Shown here piece after piece: positions 16,993 to 25,927 of a stretch of 64,000 nt of DNA. The stretch's first letter is position 1; every line of letters begins with the position of its first letter. Made by a program: the position numbers and the translations under genes. The notes beneath the pieces are model-generated. The model did not search any database and was not told the origin of the DNA. It was given only the letters and a program-made list of their open reading frames with translations. The stretch comes from Streptomyces bottropensis ATCC 25435 (GTDB lineage Bacteria; Actinomycetota; Actinomycetes; Streptomycetales; Streptomycetaceae): assembly GCF_000383595.1 (NCBI RefSeq), contig NZ_KB911581.1:7709519-7773518 (forward strand), written 5' to 3'.

Positions 16993-17439
16993 ATGAGGAT
17001 CAAGCTCGTGAAGCGGCGCACGGCGATGCTGGCCGCCGCGGGAATGGCGGCCGGGGCACTGTTCGCCCTCGCGGTCCCCGGCACGGCCGAGGCCCAGTCC
17101 GGCTCCCGTATCTGCGGGAACTACTGGACGGGCTACTACGACAACGGCCAGAAGGAAGTCACCTGGTCCCGGGTGATCGAGGTGCCCAAGAGCGATGGCG
17201 TCGCCTGTGACGTCGCCGTCAACAGGACGGACCGGGTCGGCAACCCTCCGCAGGAGACCGTGAACCTGGGCGTGAAGTGGGGCTCGCGGCAGCGGCTGCA
17301 GAACGTGACCTGTGAGTGGTACTCCCAGGACGTCCTGAACTCCAAGCACGGGGACGACGTCTGCAACGGCATGCTGCGCGCGGACAACGTGTTCCAGGTC
17401 AAGAACCGGACGATCAGCCAGTTCTACGTCAAGGGCTGA
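16993..17439 (+). CDS. Secreted four-Cys protein, family A copy 2
   Basis: 148 residues, signal peptide ending AEA/QSG. It is a paralogue of the protein at 15173: QSGSRICGNYW, four Cys (ICG, VACDV, VTCEW, DVCNG) and the C-terminal QVKNRTISQFYVKG. AAGGAGACAC before the ATG repeats the leader of copy 1. Divergence between the two A copies is much greater than between the two B copies. Function unknown; probably exported with and acting beside the B proteins. Confidence 0.8.
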   Translation: MRIKLVKRRTAMLAAAGMAAGALFALAVPGTAEAQSGSRICGNYWTGYYDNGQKEVTWSRVIEVPKSDGVACDVAVNRTDRVGNPPQETVNLGVKWGSRQRLQNVTCEWYSQDVLNSKHGDDVCNGMLRADNVFQVKNRTISQFYVKG

Positions 17440-17560
17440 GCACGCCGGCCGGTCGTCCGACTCCCCTGCCGGGAGCCGGGCGGCCGGCCGTTTCCCGTCC
17501 GATGCGCGCGGGCGCAGGCGGTCGGGAGCACCCCCGTCCCTCCGCTAGACTTTTTCTCGC

Positions 17561-17634
17561 GCGCCGCTAGCTCAGTTGGTTAGAGCAGCTGACTCTTAAT
17601 CAGCGGGTCCGGGGTTCGAGTCCCTGGCGGCGCA
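17561..17634 (+). tRNA. tRNA-Lys (anticodon CTT), second copy
   Basis: Identical over 74 nt to the tRNA at 6174. Here the bases after discriminator A17634 are CCA, so the 3' end may be encoded, or this may be chance. The upstream sequences of the two genes differ. Confidence 0.97.
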
Positions 17635-17640
17635 CCACCC

Positions 17641-17674
17641 GGAGAGGCCCCTCGCGAGCGCGAGGGGCCTCTCC
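17641..17674 (+). terminator. Hairpin terminator after second tRNA-Lys
   Basis: A perfect 16-bp inverted repeat, GGAGAGGCCCCTCGCG / CGCGAGGGGCCTCTCC, with a two-base spacer. The core GGCCCCTCGC is shared with the terminator after the first copy. Confidence 0.85.
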
Positions 17675-17986
17675 GTATGTGTGCCTGTCCGCACGCGCAC
17701 CCTCTCCGTACACGCCCCGACGGGTTCTCCGGCAATGCCCCCATGAGGGCGTTACGACCGGTAAGTACCGAAGACACGCCCGCACTAAAACACATGACGT
17801 AGGCGCTCAGGAACAAAAGATGCCGAGGGGGCATCAATGCAACCGGATGGCCGTCGCCCCGTGTCTCCATGGTGTAGATCACATGGTGACGATGACGCAC
17901 TGATGTGTCCGTAACGGTCGAGGGGGACCGATTCGGATGAAAGACCGACGAACACACACTCGATGTGTGTGCGGGGGGAATGACTC
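17675..17986. other. Upstream region of cslA, no gene seen
   Basis: 312 bases from the tRNA terminator to the cslA start. It is AT-richer than average around 17780-17900 and must hold the cslA promoter. GGGGGGAAT is the ribosome-binding site for ATG 17987. No other feature is convincing. Confidence 0.5.
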
Positions 17987-19984
17987 ATGACGTCGACGCC
18001 GACGGGCGCCCGGCACAACAACGATCCATCCGAAACGACCCGGCTCAAGACGCCGTCGCACCGGACCGGAGCATTCCGCAAACTGCGCAAGAACCTTCCC
18101 AGATACGACTACGAGCACTACAGCCGCCTCGCGGGACCGCTCACCCAGCCCGATCCGACCAAGCCCTACACGGTGCAGTACCGCTCCCTGATCTCGCAGG
18201 AGCCGCACCGTCTGCGGGTCGCCCTGATGCTGGCAGCGGCGCCGCTGCTCTCCCTGGTCCTGCTCGGCTGGCTGCTGCAGCAGGAGCACTGGACCAAGCG
18301 CGACTACGTCGAGTACGACTTCCTGCCCGCCCTCGACATGGTCATGCTGGTCTCGATCGGCCTGATCGAGTTCTTCCGCTGCATGAACGTCCTGTCGAAC
18401 GCGCACGCCACCCTGGTCGCCCGCGACCCGATCCCGGTGGTGCCCGAGACCGGCACCAGAGTCGCCTTCCTCACCTCCTTCGTGCCCGGCAAGGAACCGT
18501 TGGAGATGGTGACGAAGACCCTGGAGGCCGCGGTGCGGCTGCGCCACCGCGGGCTGCTGCACGTGTGGCTGCTCGACGAGGGCGACGACCCCGCCGTGAA
18601 GGCGGTCTGCGCGCGCCTCGGCGTGCACCACTTCTCCCGCAAGGGCATCGCGAAGTGGAACCAGCCGAAGGGTCCGCACCGCGCCAAGACCAAGCACGGC
18701 AACTACAACGCCTGGCTGGACGCCCACGGCGACGACTACGACTTCTTCGCCTCGGTCGACACCGACCACATCCCGCTGCCCAACTACCTGGAGCGGATGC
18801 TCGGTTTCTTCCGGGACCCGAACATCGGCTTCGTGATCGGCCCCCAGGTGTACGGCAACTACGACAACTTCGTCACCAAGGCCGCCGAGTCCCAGCAGTT
18901 CCTGTTCCACGCGCTGATCCAGCGCGCCGGCAACCGGTACGGCGCCCCCATGTTCGTCGGCACCTCCAACGCCGTGCGGATCAGGGCACTCAAGCAGATC
19001 GGCGGACTCTACGACTCCATCACCGAGGACATGGCGACCGGCTTCGAGATCCACCGTCACAAGAACCCGGCCACGGGCAAGAAATGGCGCTCGGTCTACA
19101 CGCCGGACGTGCTCGCGGTGGGCGAGGGACCCAGCGCCTGGACGGACTTCTTCACCCAGCAGATGCGCTGGTCGCGGGGCACCTACGAGACGATTCTCAA
19201 GCAGTACTGGAAGGGCTGGTACTCGCTGCCGCCGAGCAAGCTCTTCAACTACACCATGATGATCATCTTCTACCCGATGTCCGCCCTCAACTGGATCCTG
19301 GCGGCGCTGAGTTGCGCCCTGTTCCTGGGCCTGGGCGCCTCGGGCGTGAACATCGATCCGACCGTGTGGCTGATGCTCTACGGCAACGCCTCGGCGCTCC
19401 AGATAGGCCTGTACGTCTGGAACCGCCGGCACAACGTCTCCCCGCACGAGCCGGAGGGCTCCGGGGGTGTGGCCGGCATGGTGATGTCCGCGCTGTCCGC
19501 GCCGCTCTACGCGAAGGCACTGATCGACTCGGCCCTGCGCCGCAAGAGCAAGTTCGTGGTCACGCCCAAGGGCGACTCGGCGAGCCCCGACCGGTGGTTC
19601 GGCACCTTCCGGTACCACTGGTACTTCATCCTCATCTTCGGGGCCTCGATCGCCGCCGGGTTCGTCTTCGGCAACTCGCACCCCGCGATGATCATCTGGG
19701 CCGTCTTCGCCATGATGATCACCGCTCTCCCCATCGTCGCCTGGCGCTACATGCTGCGCCAGGACAGGAAGAAGGCCGCCGCGGCCGCCGAACTGCGGGG
19801 TTCGATGGTGGCACCGCCCGAGGCGGCGCCCGCGCCCTTCGCGCCACAGCCCGCACCCCACGCCCCACCCGCACCCCACGCTCCTCATCACAAGCCGAGC
19901 TGGGCCGCGTCCGGGTCGGGCAGCGGGAGTAGCGAGCAGACCATGCAGATCGCCCTGGGCGGACTGGGGGGACGTAAGGAATGA
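17987..19984 (+). CDS. cslA: Cellulose synthase-like glycosyltransferase (family 2)
   Basis: 665 residues. An inner-membrane processive beta-glycan synthase with an N-terminal cytosolic leader, two membrane helices (from ALMLAAAPLLSLVLLGWLL), the GT-A catalytic domain, and further helices in the C-terminal third. Catalytic motifs are DEGDD, SVDTDH (DxD), ITEDMATG (TED) and QQMRWSRG (QxxRW). The C-terminal tail is Pro/Ala/His-rich. In Streptomyces CslA makes a beta-glycan at hyphal tips needed for attachment, pellet formation and aerial growth (established for S. coelicolor and S. lividans). The stop overlaps the glxA start, so the two proteins are made together. Confidence 0.95.
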   Translation: MTSTPTGARHNNDPSETTRLKTPSHRTGAFRKLRKNLPRYDYEHYSRLAGPLTQPDPTKPYTVQYRSLISQEPHRLRVALMLAAAPLLSLVLLGWLLQQEHWTKRDYVEYDFLPALDMVMLVSIGLIEFFRCMNVLSNAHATLVARDPIPVVPETGTRVAFLTSFVPGKEPLEMVTKTLEAAVRLRHRGLLHVWLLDEGDDPAVKAVCARLGVHHFSRKGIAKWNQPKGPHRAKTKHGNYNAWLDAHGDDYDFFASVDTDHIPLPNYLERMLGFFRDPNIGFVIGPQVYGNYDNFVTKAAESQQFLFHALIQRAGNRYGAPMFVGTSNAVRIRALKQIGGLYDSITEDMATGFEIHRHKNPATGKKWRSVYTPDVLAVGEGPSAWTDFFTQQMRWSRGTYETILKQYWKGWYSLPPSKLFNYTMMIIFYPMSALNWILAALSCALFLGLGASGVNIDPTVWLMLYGNASALQIGLYVWNRRHNVSPHEPEGSGGVAGMVMSALSAPLYAKALIDSALRRKSKFVVTPKGDSASPDRWFGTFRYHWYFILIFGASIAAGFVFGNSHPAMIIWAVFAMMITALPIVAWRYMLRQDRKKAAAAAELRGSMVAPPEAAPAPFAPQPAPHAPPAPHAPHHKPSWAASGSGSGSSEQTMQIALGGLGGRKE

Positions 19985-21918
19985 AGGACCGTGCAGGCCG
20001 CCGCCGCGCCCGTCGCCTCGCGATCGGCGGGGCGGTGGTCCTCGCGCTCGCGGGGACGAACGGGCCCTGGGTGTACCGCTTCAGTACGGAGAAGTACCAC
20101 GAGTACGAGATCAACAGGCCGGAGTACAAGGCCGCCAACGGGCAGTGGAAGGTCGTCGAGTTCCCTCCGGAGTACCGGCAGAACACGATCCACGCCGCGC
20201 TTCTGCACACCGGCAAGATCTTGCTGATCGCGGGCTCCGGGAACGACGCCGACAACTTCGACAAGAAGAAGTTCGACACCCGCGTCTGGGACCCGGTCAA
20301 GCAGACGATCAAGCGGGTGCCGACCCCGGCCGACCTGTTCTGCACGGGACACACCCAGCTGTCCAACGGCAATCTGCTGATCGCGGGCGGCACCAAGCGC
20401 TACGAGAAGCTGAAGGGTGACGTCACCAAGGCCGGCGGGCTGATGATCATCCACAACGAGAACCCCGACAAACGGATGAGGATCGAGGCGGGGACCAGGT
20501 TCGTCGGCAAGGAGAACGGCAGGACCTTCGTCCTCAAGGACACCGTCGACATCAAGAAGGCCGTCAAGACCTTCGATCCGGACACCGGGAAGTTCACCGG
20601 CAACAAGCCGGGGATCGCGCGCGCCTACGTCGAGGCCGAGAGGCGCGGCAGGAGGTACGAGACCGGTACCGAGGACAACTACCGGGTCGTGGGCCTGAGG
20701 GGCGACGACGCGCGGAACACTTACGGCATCGCGCAGAAGCTCGCTCTCGACAAGAAGGACTTCCAGGGGATCAGGGACGCCTACGAGTTCGACCCGGTCG
20801 CCGAGAAGTACATCAAGGTCGACCCGATGAACGAGGCCCGCTGGTACCCGACGCTCACGACCCTGTCGGACGGCACCGTGCTGTCGCTGTCCGGCCTCGA
20901 CGAGATCGGTCAGCTCGTGCCGGGCAAGAACGAGATCTACGACCCCGGGACGAAGAAGTGGACGTACACGAAGGGCGTCCAGCAGTTCCCGACGTACCCG
21001 GCGATCTCCCTGATGCAGAACGGCAAGCTGTTCTACTCGGGCGCGAACGCGGGGTACGGGCCGGACGACATCGGGCGCGACCCGGGTGTCTGGGACCTGC
21101 GGACCAACACGTTCACGAAGCTGCCCGGCATGAGCGACGGGAAGCTGCTGGAGACCGCCGGGACCGTGCTGTTGCCTCCGGCGCAGGACGAGAAGTACAT
21201 GGTCATCGGGGGTGGCGGGGTCGGTGAGTCGGAGCGGTCCAGCAAGAGGACCCGGCTGATCGACCTGCTGGCGGACGAGCCGAGGTTCGTGGACGGGCCG
21301 GAGCTGGCGAAGGGCACGCGGTATCCGCAGGCCTCGATCCTGCCCGACGACACGGTGCTCATCTCCGGGGGCTCGGAGGACTACCGCGGGCGCGGCGACT
21401 CCAACATCCTGGAGGCGCGGCTGTACGACGCGAGGACGGGCGGGATGCGGCGGGTGGCCGACCCGCTGGTCGGCCGGAACTACCACTCCGGGTCGATCCT
21501 GCTGCCGGACGGGCGGGTCGTCTTCTTCGGGTCGGACTCCCTGTACGCCGACAAGGCCAACACCAAGCCGGGGGAGTTCGAGCAGCGGATCGAGATCTAC
21601 ACGCCGCCGTATCTGTTCCGGGACGCACGGCCGACGCTGACGGGTGGGCCGAAGACGGTCGCGCGCGGCGGGACGGCGACGTTCGGTGCGCGGGACGCCT
21701 CGGCGGTCAGGTCGGCCCGGTTGATCCGGCCGAGTGCGTCGACGCATGTGACGGACGTGGACCAGAAGTCGATCGAGGTGGACTTCGTGGCGGACGGCGA
21801 CCGGATCACGGTGAGCGTGCCGAAGAACCGGAATCTGGTGCAGTCGGGGTGGTACATGCTGTTCGTGACGGACAAGGCGGGGACGCCGAGCGCCGCGCGG
21901 TGGGTGAAGGTGCCGTAG
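19981..21918 (+). CDS. glxA: Copper radical oxidase GlxA
   Basis: 645 residues, galactose-oxidase-like. An N-terminal membrane anchor or signal (RRLAIGGAVVLALAGTNGPW) precedes a kelch-type beta-propeller and a C-terminal DUF1929 domain. Active-site residues are visible: C121 in DLFCTGH, W288-Y289 in NEARWYP (the Cys-Tyr cofactor with its stacking Trp), Tyr-His in GRNYHSG, and the C-terminal His in STHVTD. It oxidises terminal sugars of the CslA product with O2, releasing H2O2. It starts in ATGA overlap with cslA. Confidence 0.95.
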   Translation: MKDRAGRRRARRLAIGGAVVLALAGTNGPWVYRFSTEKYHEYEINRPEYKAANGQWKVVEFPPEYRQNTIHAALLHTGKILLIAGSGNDADNFDKKKFDTRVWDPVKQTIKRVPTPADLFCTGHTQLSNGNLLIAGGTKRYEKLKGDVTKAGGLMIIHNENPDKRMRIEAGTRFVGKENGRTFVLKDTVDIKKAVKTFDPDTGKFTGNKPGIARAYVEAERRGRRYETGTEDNYRVVGLRGDDARNTYGIAQKLALDKKDFQGIRDAYEFDPVAEKYIKVDPMNEARWYPTLTTLSDGTVLSLSGLDEIGQLVPGKNEIYDPGTKKWTYTKGVQQFPTYPAISLMQNGKLFYSGANAGYGPDDIGRDPGVWDLRTNTFTKLPGMSDGKLLETAGTVLLPPAQDEKYMVIGGGGVGESERSSKRTRLIDLLADEPRFVDGPELAKGTRYPQASILPDDTVLISGGSEDYRGRGDSNILEARLYDARTGGMRRVADPLVGRNYHSGSILLPDGRVVFFGSDSLYADKANTKPGEFEQRIEIYTPPYLFRDARPTLTGGPKTVARGGTATFGARDASAVRSARLIRPSASTHVTDVDQKSIEVDFVADGDRITVSVPKNRNLVQSGWYMLFVTDKAGTPSAARWVKVP

Positions 21919-21979
21919 GGGTTGGCCGGGGGTTGGTCCTGGGTTCGTTTCCGGGTGCGGGTGCGGGTGCGGGTGCGCG

Positions 21980-22098
21980 GGGGCTGGTCGCCCAGTCCCC
22001 GCGCCCCTAGGAGCCTGAGCCCGGCCCCCTGCGTGCCGAGGAAAAGCAGAGGGCGCAGCCCCTGCTTTTCAGGGGCGGGGAACTGCGCGACCAGCCCC
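21980..22098. terminator. Nested inverted repeat between glxA and cslZ (dispersed element copy 2)
   Basis: The outer arms 21980-22008 and 22071-22098 are inverted copies of the GGGGCTGGTCGC...GCGCCCCT element. The inner arms are GAAAAGCAG (22041-22049) and CTGCTTTTC (22062-22070). It lies between convergent stops, so it probably terminates both. A 6-bp GGGTGC repeat at 21954-21977 adjoins it. Confidence 0.75.
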
Positions 22099-22108
22099 CA
22101 CCGGGCCG

Positions 22109-23128
22109 TCAGTCGGACGCCTTCGCCAGGGCCAGCGCGTACTCCGGCCACCACTCCCCCGCCTTGGGCCCGCCCTTGCACTCGCCGTCGGACTCACCGG
22201 GGCGCTTCACCCACAAGAACGCGTCCACCAGCTCGTCCGGGGTCCTGGTCGTCGGGGTCTCCCCGAGGGCCCGGCCCGGGGGGTTGCACCAGCGTTCGTC
22301 CTCGTCGCCCTCGGTCCAGGGGCCGTTGCCGTTGCGGCTGGTGTCGATCACGAACGGCTTGTCGCCGATCTTCGAGGAGAGCTGCCTGCCGTACTCGATG
22401 GAGTCCTCGGTGGTGTAGAAGTTCGAGACGTTGACGGCGAAGCCGTCCGCCTGCTCGACCCCGGCCCACTTGAGGGGGTCGTAGATCTCCTCGGGGTCGC
22501 CCCAGCCGGCGTTGCCCGCGTCCAGGTACACCTTCGTGTTCTTCAGCGCGCCGAGCCTCTCGACCGCGCCTTTCAGCAGGTCGTACCGCTCGCCGTGGAA
22601 CTCCTCCGGGGTGCAGCCGTCCACCACGTGGAGCACCGCGTCGGGCTCCAGGACGACCGTGGCCGCCCGGTCCCCGATGCCCCGGGCCACGCCGTCGATC
22701 CATGCCCGGTACGCGTCGCCGTCGGCCGCGCCGCCGCCGGAGTACTGGCCGCAGTCGCGGTGCGGGATGTTGTAGAGGACGAGGACGGCGTCCCGGTCCG
22801 CCTCCTTCGCGGCCTCGGTGAAGCCTCTGGCCTCCCGCTCCGGGTTCTCCGGGCCGATCCACTCGCCGGTGGGCTGCTCGGCGATCATGCGGATCAGCTG
22901 GGCGTCCTCGTCCTTGCCCGCCTTCTCGTAGGCGGCGACCTGGGCCGCCGCGTTCCCCCGCGGATTGACCCAGAACGGGGCCGTGCCGCTTGGCCGTTGG
23001 GTGATGCCGGATCCGGAGGCGCGGTTCTTCTCGCCGTCGCCGTCGTCTCCCCCGAAGCAGCCGGCGAGCGATAACGCCACCACCACCGCCACGGACGCCC
23101 GAACCCCGGCCCCCCTACTGCCGTACAT
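22109..23128 (-). CDS. cslZ: Secreted GH6 endoglucanase-like lipoprotein
   Basis: 339 residues from ATG 23128 (GGGAG six bases upstream; a GTG seven codons earlier is less likely). The lipoprotein signal ends LSLAGC. GH6 motifs are VLYNIPHRDCGQYSGGG and VVLEPDAVLHVVDGC (catalytic Asp region), plus NVSNFYTTEDS and VIDTSRNGNGP near the substrate tunnel. It faces cslA-glxA, as the known cslZ gene does in S. coelicolor, and would trim or release the beta-glycan made there. Confidence 0.92.
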   Translation of the reverse strand: MYGSRGAGVRASVAVVVALSLAGCFGGDDGDGEKNRASGSGITQRPSGTAPFWVNPRGNAAAQVAAYEKAGKDEDAQLIRMIAEQPTGEWIGPENPEREARGFTEAAKEADRDAVLVLYNIPHRDCGQYSGGGAADGDAYRAWIDGVARGIGDRAATVVLEPDAVLHVVDGCTPEEFHGERYDLLKGAVERLGALKNTKVYLDAGNAGWGDPEEIYDPLKWAGVEQADGFAVNVSNFYTTEDSIEYGRQLSSKIGDKPFVIDTSRNGNGPWTEGDEDERWCNPPGRALGETPTTRTPDELVDAFLWVKRPGESDGECKGGPKAGEWWPEYALALAKASD

Positions 23129-23443
23129 CCAACTCCCCCTTGGGTGCACCGTGTCGTAAGCGCCAATCCTGGCATAAATCCCGCCTCGCCCACGAGGTCG
23201 TGACGGCCTTGGCCAGGTGCTGTCGACTCCTGATCACGATGGTGGGACGACACGTCCGGACAGGGGCGGAAACCGCTCGTACGGCCCCGCGCAGCACCGA
23301 TCGAAGCACGGGCTCACGCCTCAACTCCTCACTCCGGCGGCGATTATGACGCCCAGTCACAGATACAGTCCGGCATCGGCCGACCTCTGTGGACACCTGG
23401 CCCGGTCGACGACCCGCTCCCCCCGGGGCCGGGGCCTGCCCGC
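23129..23443. other. Gap upstream of cslZ, no gene seen
   Basis: 315 bases between the cslZ start and the end of the sortase gene. Frames across it are composition artefacts without domain content or a ribosome-binding site. It should hold the cslZ promoter; no clear -10/-35 pair stands out. Confidence 0.5.
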
Positions 23444-24154
23444 TCAAGGTCCCGTGCCGCTCAGGTACGCGGAGACGACGACGTTCGCCGTGTAGGTGCG
23501 GGTCGCCTTGTCGAAGGTGCCGCCGCAGGTGACGAGACGGAGCTCGGCGCGCCCCGACTGCCGTACGCCGTAGACCCGTTCGGCGTCGAAGTCGTCGCGG
23601 CCGACGACCTGGACGTCGTCCACGGTGAACTCGGCGATCCTGCCGTCGCTGCGGGTGACCCGGATCTTCTCGCCGATGCTCAGCGCGCTCAGCTTGTAGA
23701 AGACGGCGGGCCGGGTCTCGGTGTCGACGTGTCCGACGAACAGCGCGGCGCCCGTCGCCCCCGGCCGCGCACCGCCCGCGTACCAGCCGACGACGCCCGG
23801 CTGACCGTAGGAGGGCGGTTCGATCGCCCCGTCGCGGTCGAGGCCGCGCGCCACGACCGGCGCCTGTACGCCCATCGCGGGGATGTCCAGCCGCTGCGGC
23901 CGCGCGCCTCGCAACGGCTGCGCGGCGGGCGGCAGTTCGGCCTGGGCGGGGCGCCCGACCGCCGCGACGTCACCGGTGGTGGGCGCGGACTCGCCCGCAC
24001 GAACGTCGGTGATCTCGCGGCCCCACAGCCACAGACCGAGCAGCAGCACGGCCCAGGCGACACCGGCGACGACACGGCCGGTTCCGCCGCCCGACCGGCT
24101 TCCGGCGATCGCCCCGATCGTGCTCCCGTCGTCGGAGTAGTCCCGTTTCGACAC
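23444..24154 (-). CDS. Class F sortase
   Basis: 236 residues with one N-terminal membrane anchor (VAGVAWAVLLLGLWLWG) and an extracellular sortase domain. The catalytic His is in LFVGHVDT, the Cys in RLVTCGG, and the Arg lies near the end. Class F sortases of actinobacteria attach or process surface proteins; substrates are poorly known. It follows the gene at 24163 by eight bases on the same strand and is therefore in one operon with it. Confidence 0.9.
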   Translation of the reverse strand: MSKRDYSDDGSTIGAIAGSRSGGGTGRVVAGVAWAVLLLGLWLWGREITDVRAGESAPTTGDVAAVGRPAQAELPPAAQPLRGARPQRLDIPAMGVQAPVVARGLDRDGAIEPPSYGQPGVVGWYAGGARPGATGAALFVGHVDTETRPAVFYKLSALSIGEKIRVTRSDGRIAEFTVDDVQVVGRDDFDAERVYGVRQSGRAELRLVTCGGTFDKATRTYTANVVVSAYLSGTGP

Positions 24155-24162
24155 GGCGACCC

Positions 24163-24837
24163 CTACTCCGTACCGCGGCCGCGGTTGCGGCGCGCGCCCC
24201 GCGCCACGACCACCGCCGCCGCGACCCCGGCGAGGACCAGGCCGACCACCGCGTGGCGGGCGCCGGGGCCGGCGTGCCGGGCGTCGTCCATGGAGCTGGC
24301 CGGGTCGGCCGAGCCCCGAGCGTCCACCGGCCCGGCCGCCGCGAGCCGTTCCGCGGCTCCGCCGCCGCCCGCGCGCACGGGGGCGACCGGGGAGGCGGGG
24401 GACGTGGGCCGCCGGGGGGACTCGGACTCGGTGCCCGGCGGCCGAGGGGCCGAGGGGCCGGCGGCTTCGGGCCTGCCCCGGCCGACCTTGACGGTCCCCC
24501 TGATCCGGTCCGCGGCCACTTCGCCGGCGCAGGTGAGCCGTACCTCGTAGGTGCCGGGTTCGAGCGAGGACCGTACGCGGGTCTCTCCGGCGAGGGTGCC
24601 GAAGCCTTCGGCGCCGGTCCGGGTGAGCAGCGCGTCCGCGACGAACACCTCCGAGACGGCCGTCGCGGTCTTCCCCGCGCAGCCCGTGGCCCGCACCCGG
24701 ATGTCGCTGCCGGGGGACGGCGAGGCCGGTACCACCGAGACGTTTCCCGGGTCGGCCGCGAGGGCCGGGGGCGCCGACGCGGTCAGTGCGGCGGCGACCA
24801 CCGCACCGGCACAGAGAGTGACTCGTGGTGAGCCCAT
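24163..24837 (-). CDS. Exported protein with C-terminal membrane anchor, sortase partner
   Basis: 224 residues. The Sec signal ends PALAADPG. An Ig-like beta domain follows (residues 30-120; SPSPGSDIRVRATGCAG, EPGTYEVRLTCAGE) with two Cys. Then comes a Pro/Ser/Ala-rich stalk and a C-terminal hydrophobic helix (VVGLVLAGVAAAVVVARG) with a basic tail. There is no LPxTG. GGAGG precedes ATG 24837. The operon with the class F sortase suggests a functional link, perhaps as a surface display protein; not a named family to me. Confidence 0.78.
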   Translation of the reverse strand: MGSPRVTLCAGAVVAAALTASAPPALAADPGNVSVVPASPSPGSDIRVRATGCAGKTATAVSEVFVADALLTRTGAEGFGTLAGETRVRSSLEPGTYEVRLTCAGEVAADRIRGTVKVGRGRPEAAGPSAPRPPGTESESPRRPTSPASPVAPVRAGGGGAAERLAAAGPVDARGSADPASSMDDARHAGPGARHAVVGLVLAGVAAAVVVARGARRNRGRGTE

Positions 24838-24939
24838 GGTGAACCTCCAGACACCATGAGACTCTCCCGCCGCCCGCCTGGCCGCACCCGGGGAGGGGCC
24901 GCGGCTGCTCCGTACGGGTGTCCGGGGGTTTATCCGGTG

Positions 24940-24981
24940 GCCGGAGTCGCGTTCAGATGCGCCGGAGTCGCGTTCAGATGC
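24940..24981. repeat. Perfect 21-bp tandem duplication at the end of the HAD gene
   Basis: Two exact head-to-tail copies (24940-24960 and 24961-24981) span the stop codon of the HAD hydrolase gene. The second copy holds the real C-terminus and stop; the first lies beyond it. Confidence 0.95.
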
Positions 24982-25753
24982 GGTCGACGAGGTCCGCGAT
25001 CGAGTTCACGACCTTCGACGGGCGGTACGGGAACTTCTCGATCTGCTCCGGGGTCGTCAGGCCGGTGAGGACGAGGTAGGTCTGCATACCGGCCTCGATG
25101 CCCGCGAGGACGTCGGTGTCCATGCGGTCGCCGATCATCGCGCTGGTCTCGGAGTGCGCGCCGATCGTGTTCAGGCCGGTGCGCATCATCAGGGGGTTGG
25201 GCTTGCCCGCGAAGTACGGCTTCTTCCCGGTCGCCTTGGTGATCAGCGCGGCCACGGCTCCGGTCGCGGGCAGCGCGCCCTCGGCGGAGGGGCCGGTCTC
25301 GTCCGGGTTGGTGGCGATGAACCGGGCGCCGTCGTTGATGAGCCGGACCGCCTTCGTCATGGCCTCGAAGGAGTACGTGCGGGTCTCGCCGAGGACCACG
25401 TAGTCGGGCTCGTGGTCGGTGAGGACGTACCCGATGTCGTGCAGCGCGGTCGTCAGTCCCGCCTCGCCGATGACGTACGCCGTACCGCCGGGCCGCTGGT
25501 CGTCCAGGAACTGGGCGGTCGCGAGGGCGGAGGTCCAGATGTTCTCCACGGGCACGTCCAGGCCCATGCGGGAGAGACGGGCGTGCAGGTCGCGCGGGGT
25601 GTAGATCGAGTTGTTGGTGAGCACCAGGAAGGGGCGCCCGGACTCGCGCAGCTTCTTTATGAAGGCATCGGCGCCGGGAATCGGCACGCCCTCGTGGATG
25701 AGCACACCGTCCATGTCGGTGAGCCACGACTCGATGGGCTTGCGCTCTGCCAT
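24974..25753 (-). CDS. HAD-IIA family phosphatase (NagD-like)
   Basis: 259 residues. Catalytic D13 and D15 lie in WLTDMDGVL, motif II in FLVLTNNS, the Lys in FAGKPNPLM, and motif IV in AMIGDRMDTDVLAG. The C2-type cap between motifs II and III places it with NagD/Pho13-like nucleotide or sugar-phosphate phosphatases of the cytosol. AGGAG lies eight bases before ATG 25753. The physiological substrate is unknown. Confidence 0.9.
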   Translation of the reverse strand: MAERKPIESWLTDMDGVLIHEGVPIPGADAFIKKLRESGRPFLVLTNNSIYTPRDLHARLSRMGLDVPVENIWTSALATAQFLDDQRPGGTAYVIGEAGLTTALHDIGYVLTDHEPDYVVLGETRTYSFEAMTKAVRLINDGARFIATNPDETGPSAEGALPATGAVAALITKATGKKPYFAGKPNPLMMRTGLNTIGAHSETSAMIGDRMDTDVLAGIEAGMQTYLVLTGLTTPEQIEKFPYRPSKVVNSIADLVDRI

Positions 25754-25927
25754 GTGCGATCTCCTGCCGACCTGTGCTGATTCCCGCGTACGCCCATGCG
25801 TTCCGGGCCCGCCCCAACCCTAGTGAGGCCTGGCCGAAAAGAGGAGGCCGATCTTGGCCGCTGAGACCGCCCTCATCAGGTCAGCGGGGGCCGGTCCGGG
25901 TCACAGGCGTCGAGCCGCGTCCAGGAG

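Noticed and set aside
6174..17634. Segment between the two tRNA-Lys genes as an integrative element
   Set aside because: It contains core Streptomyces genes and no integrase, excisionase or replication gene.
17879..21747. Very long antisense frames opposite cslA and glxA
   Set aside because: They are produced by GC-rich codon bias on the real strand, have His/Arg/Gly-rich meaningless composition and no domains.
23115..23447. 110-aa minus-strand frame between the sortase and cslZ
   Set aside because: Arg-rich composition, no ribosome-binding site, and it overlaps the start of cslZ.
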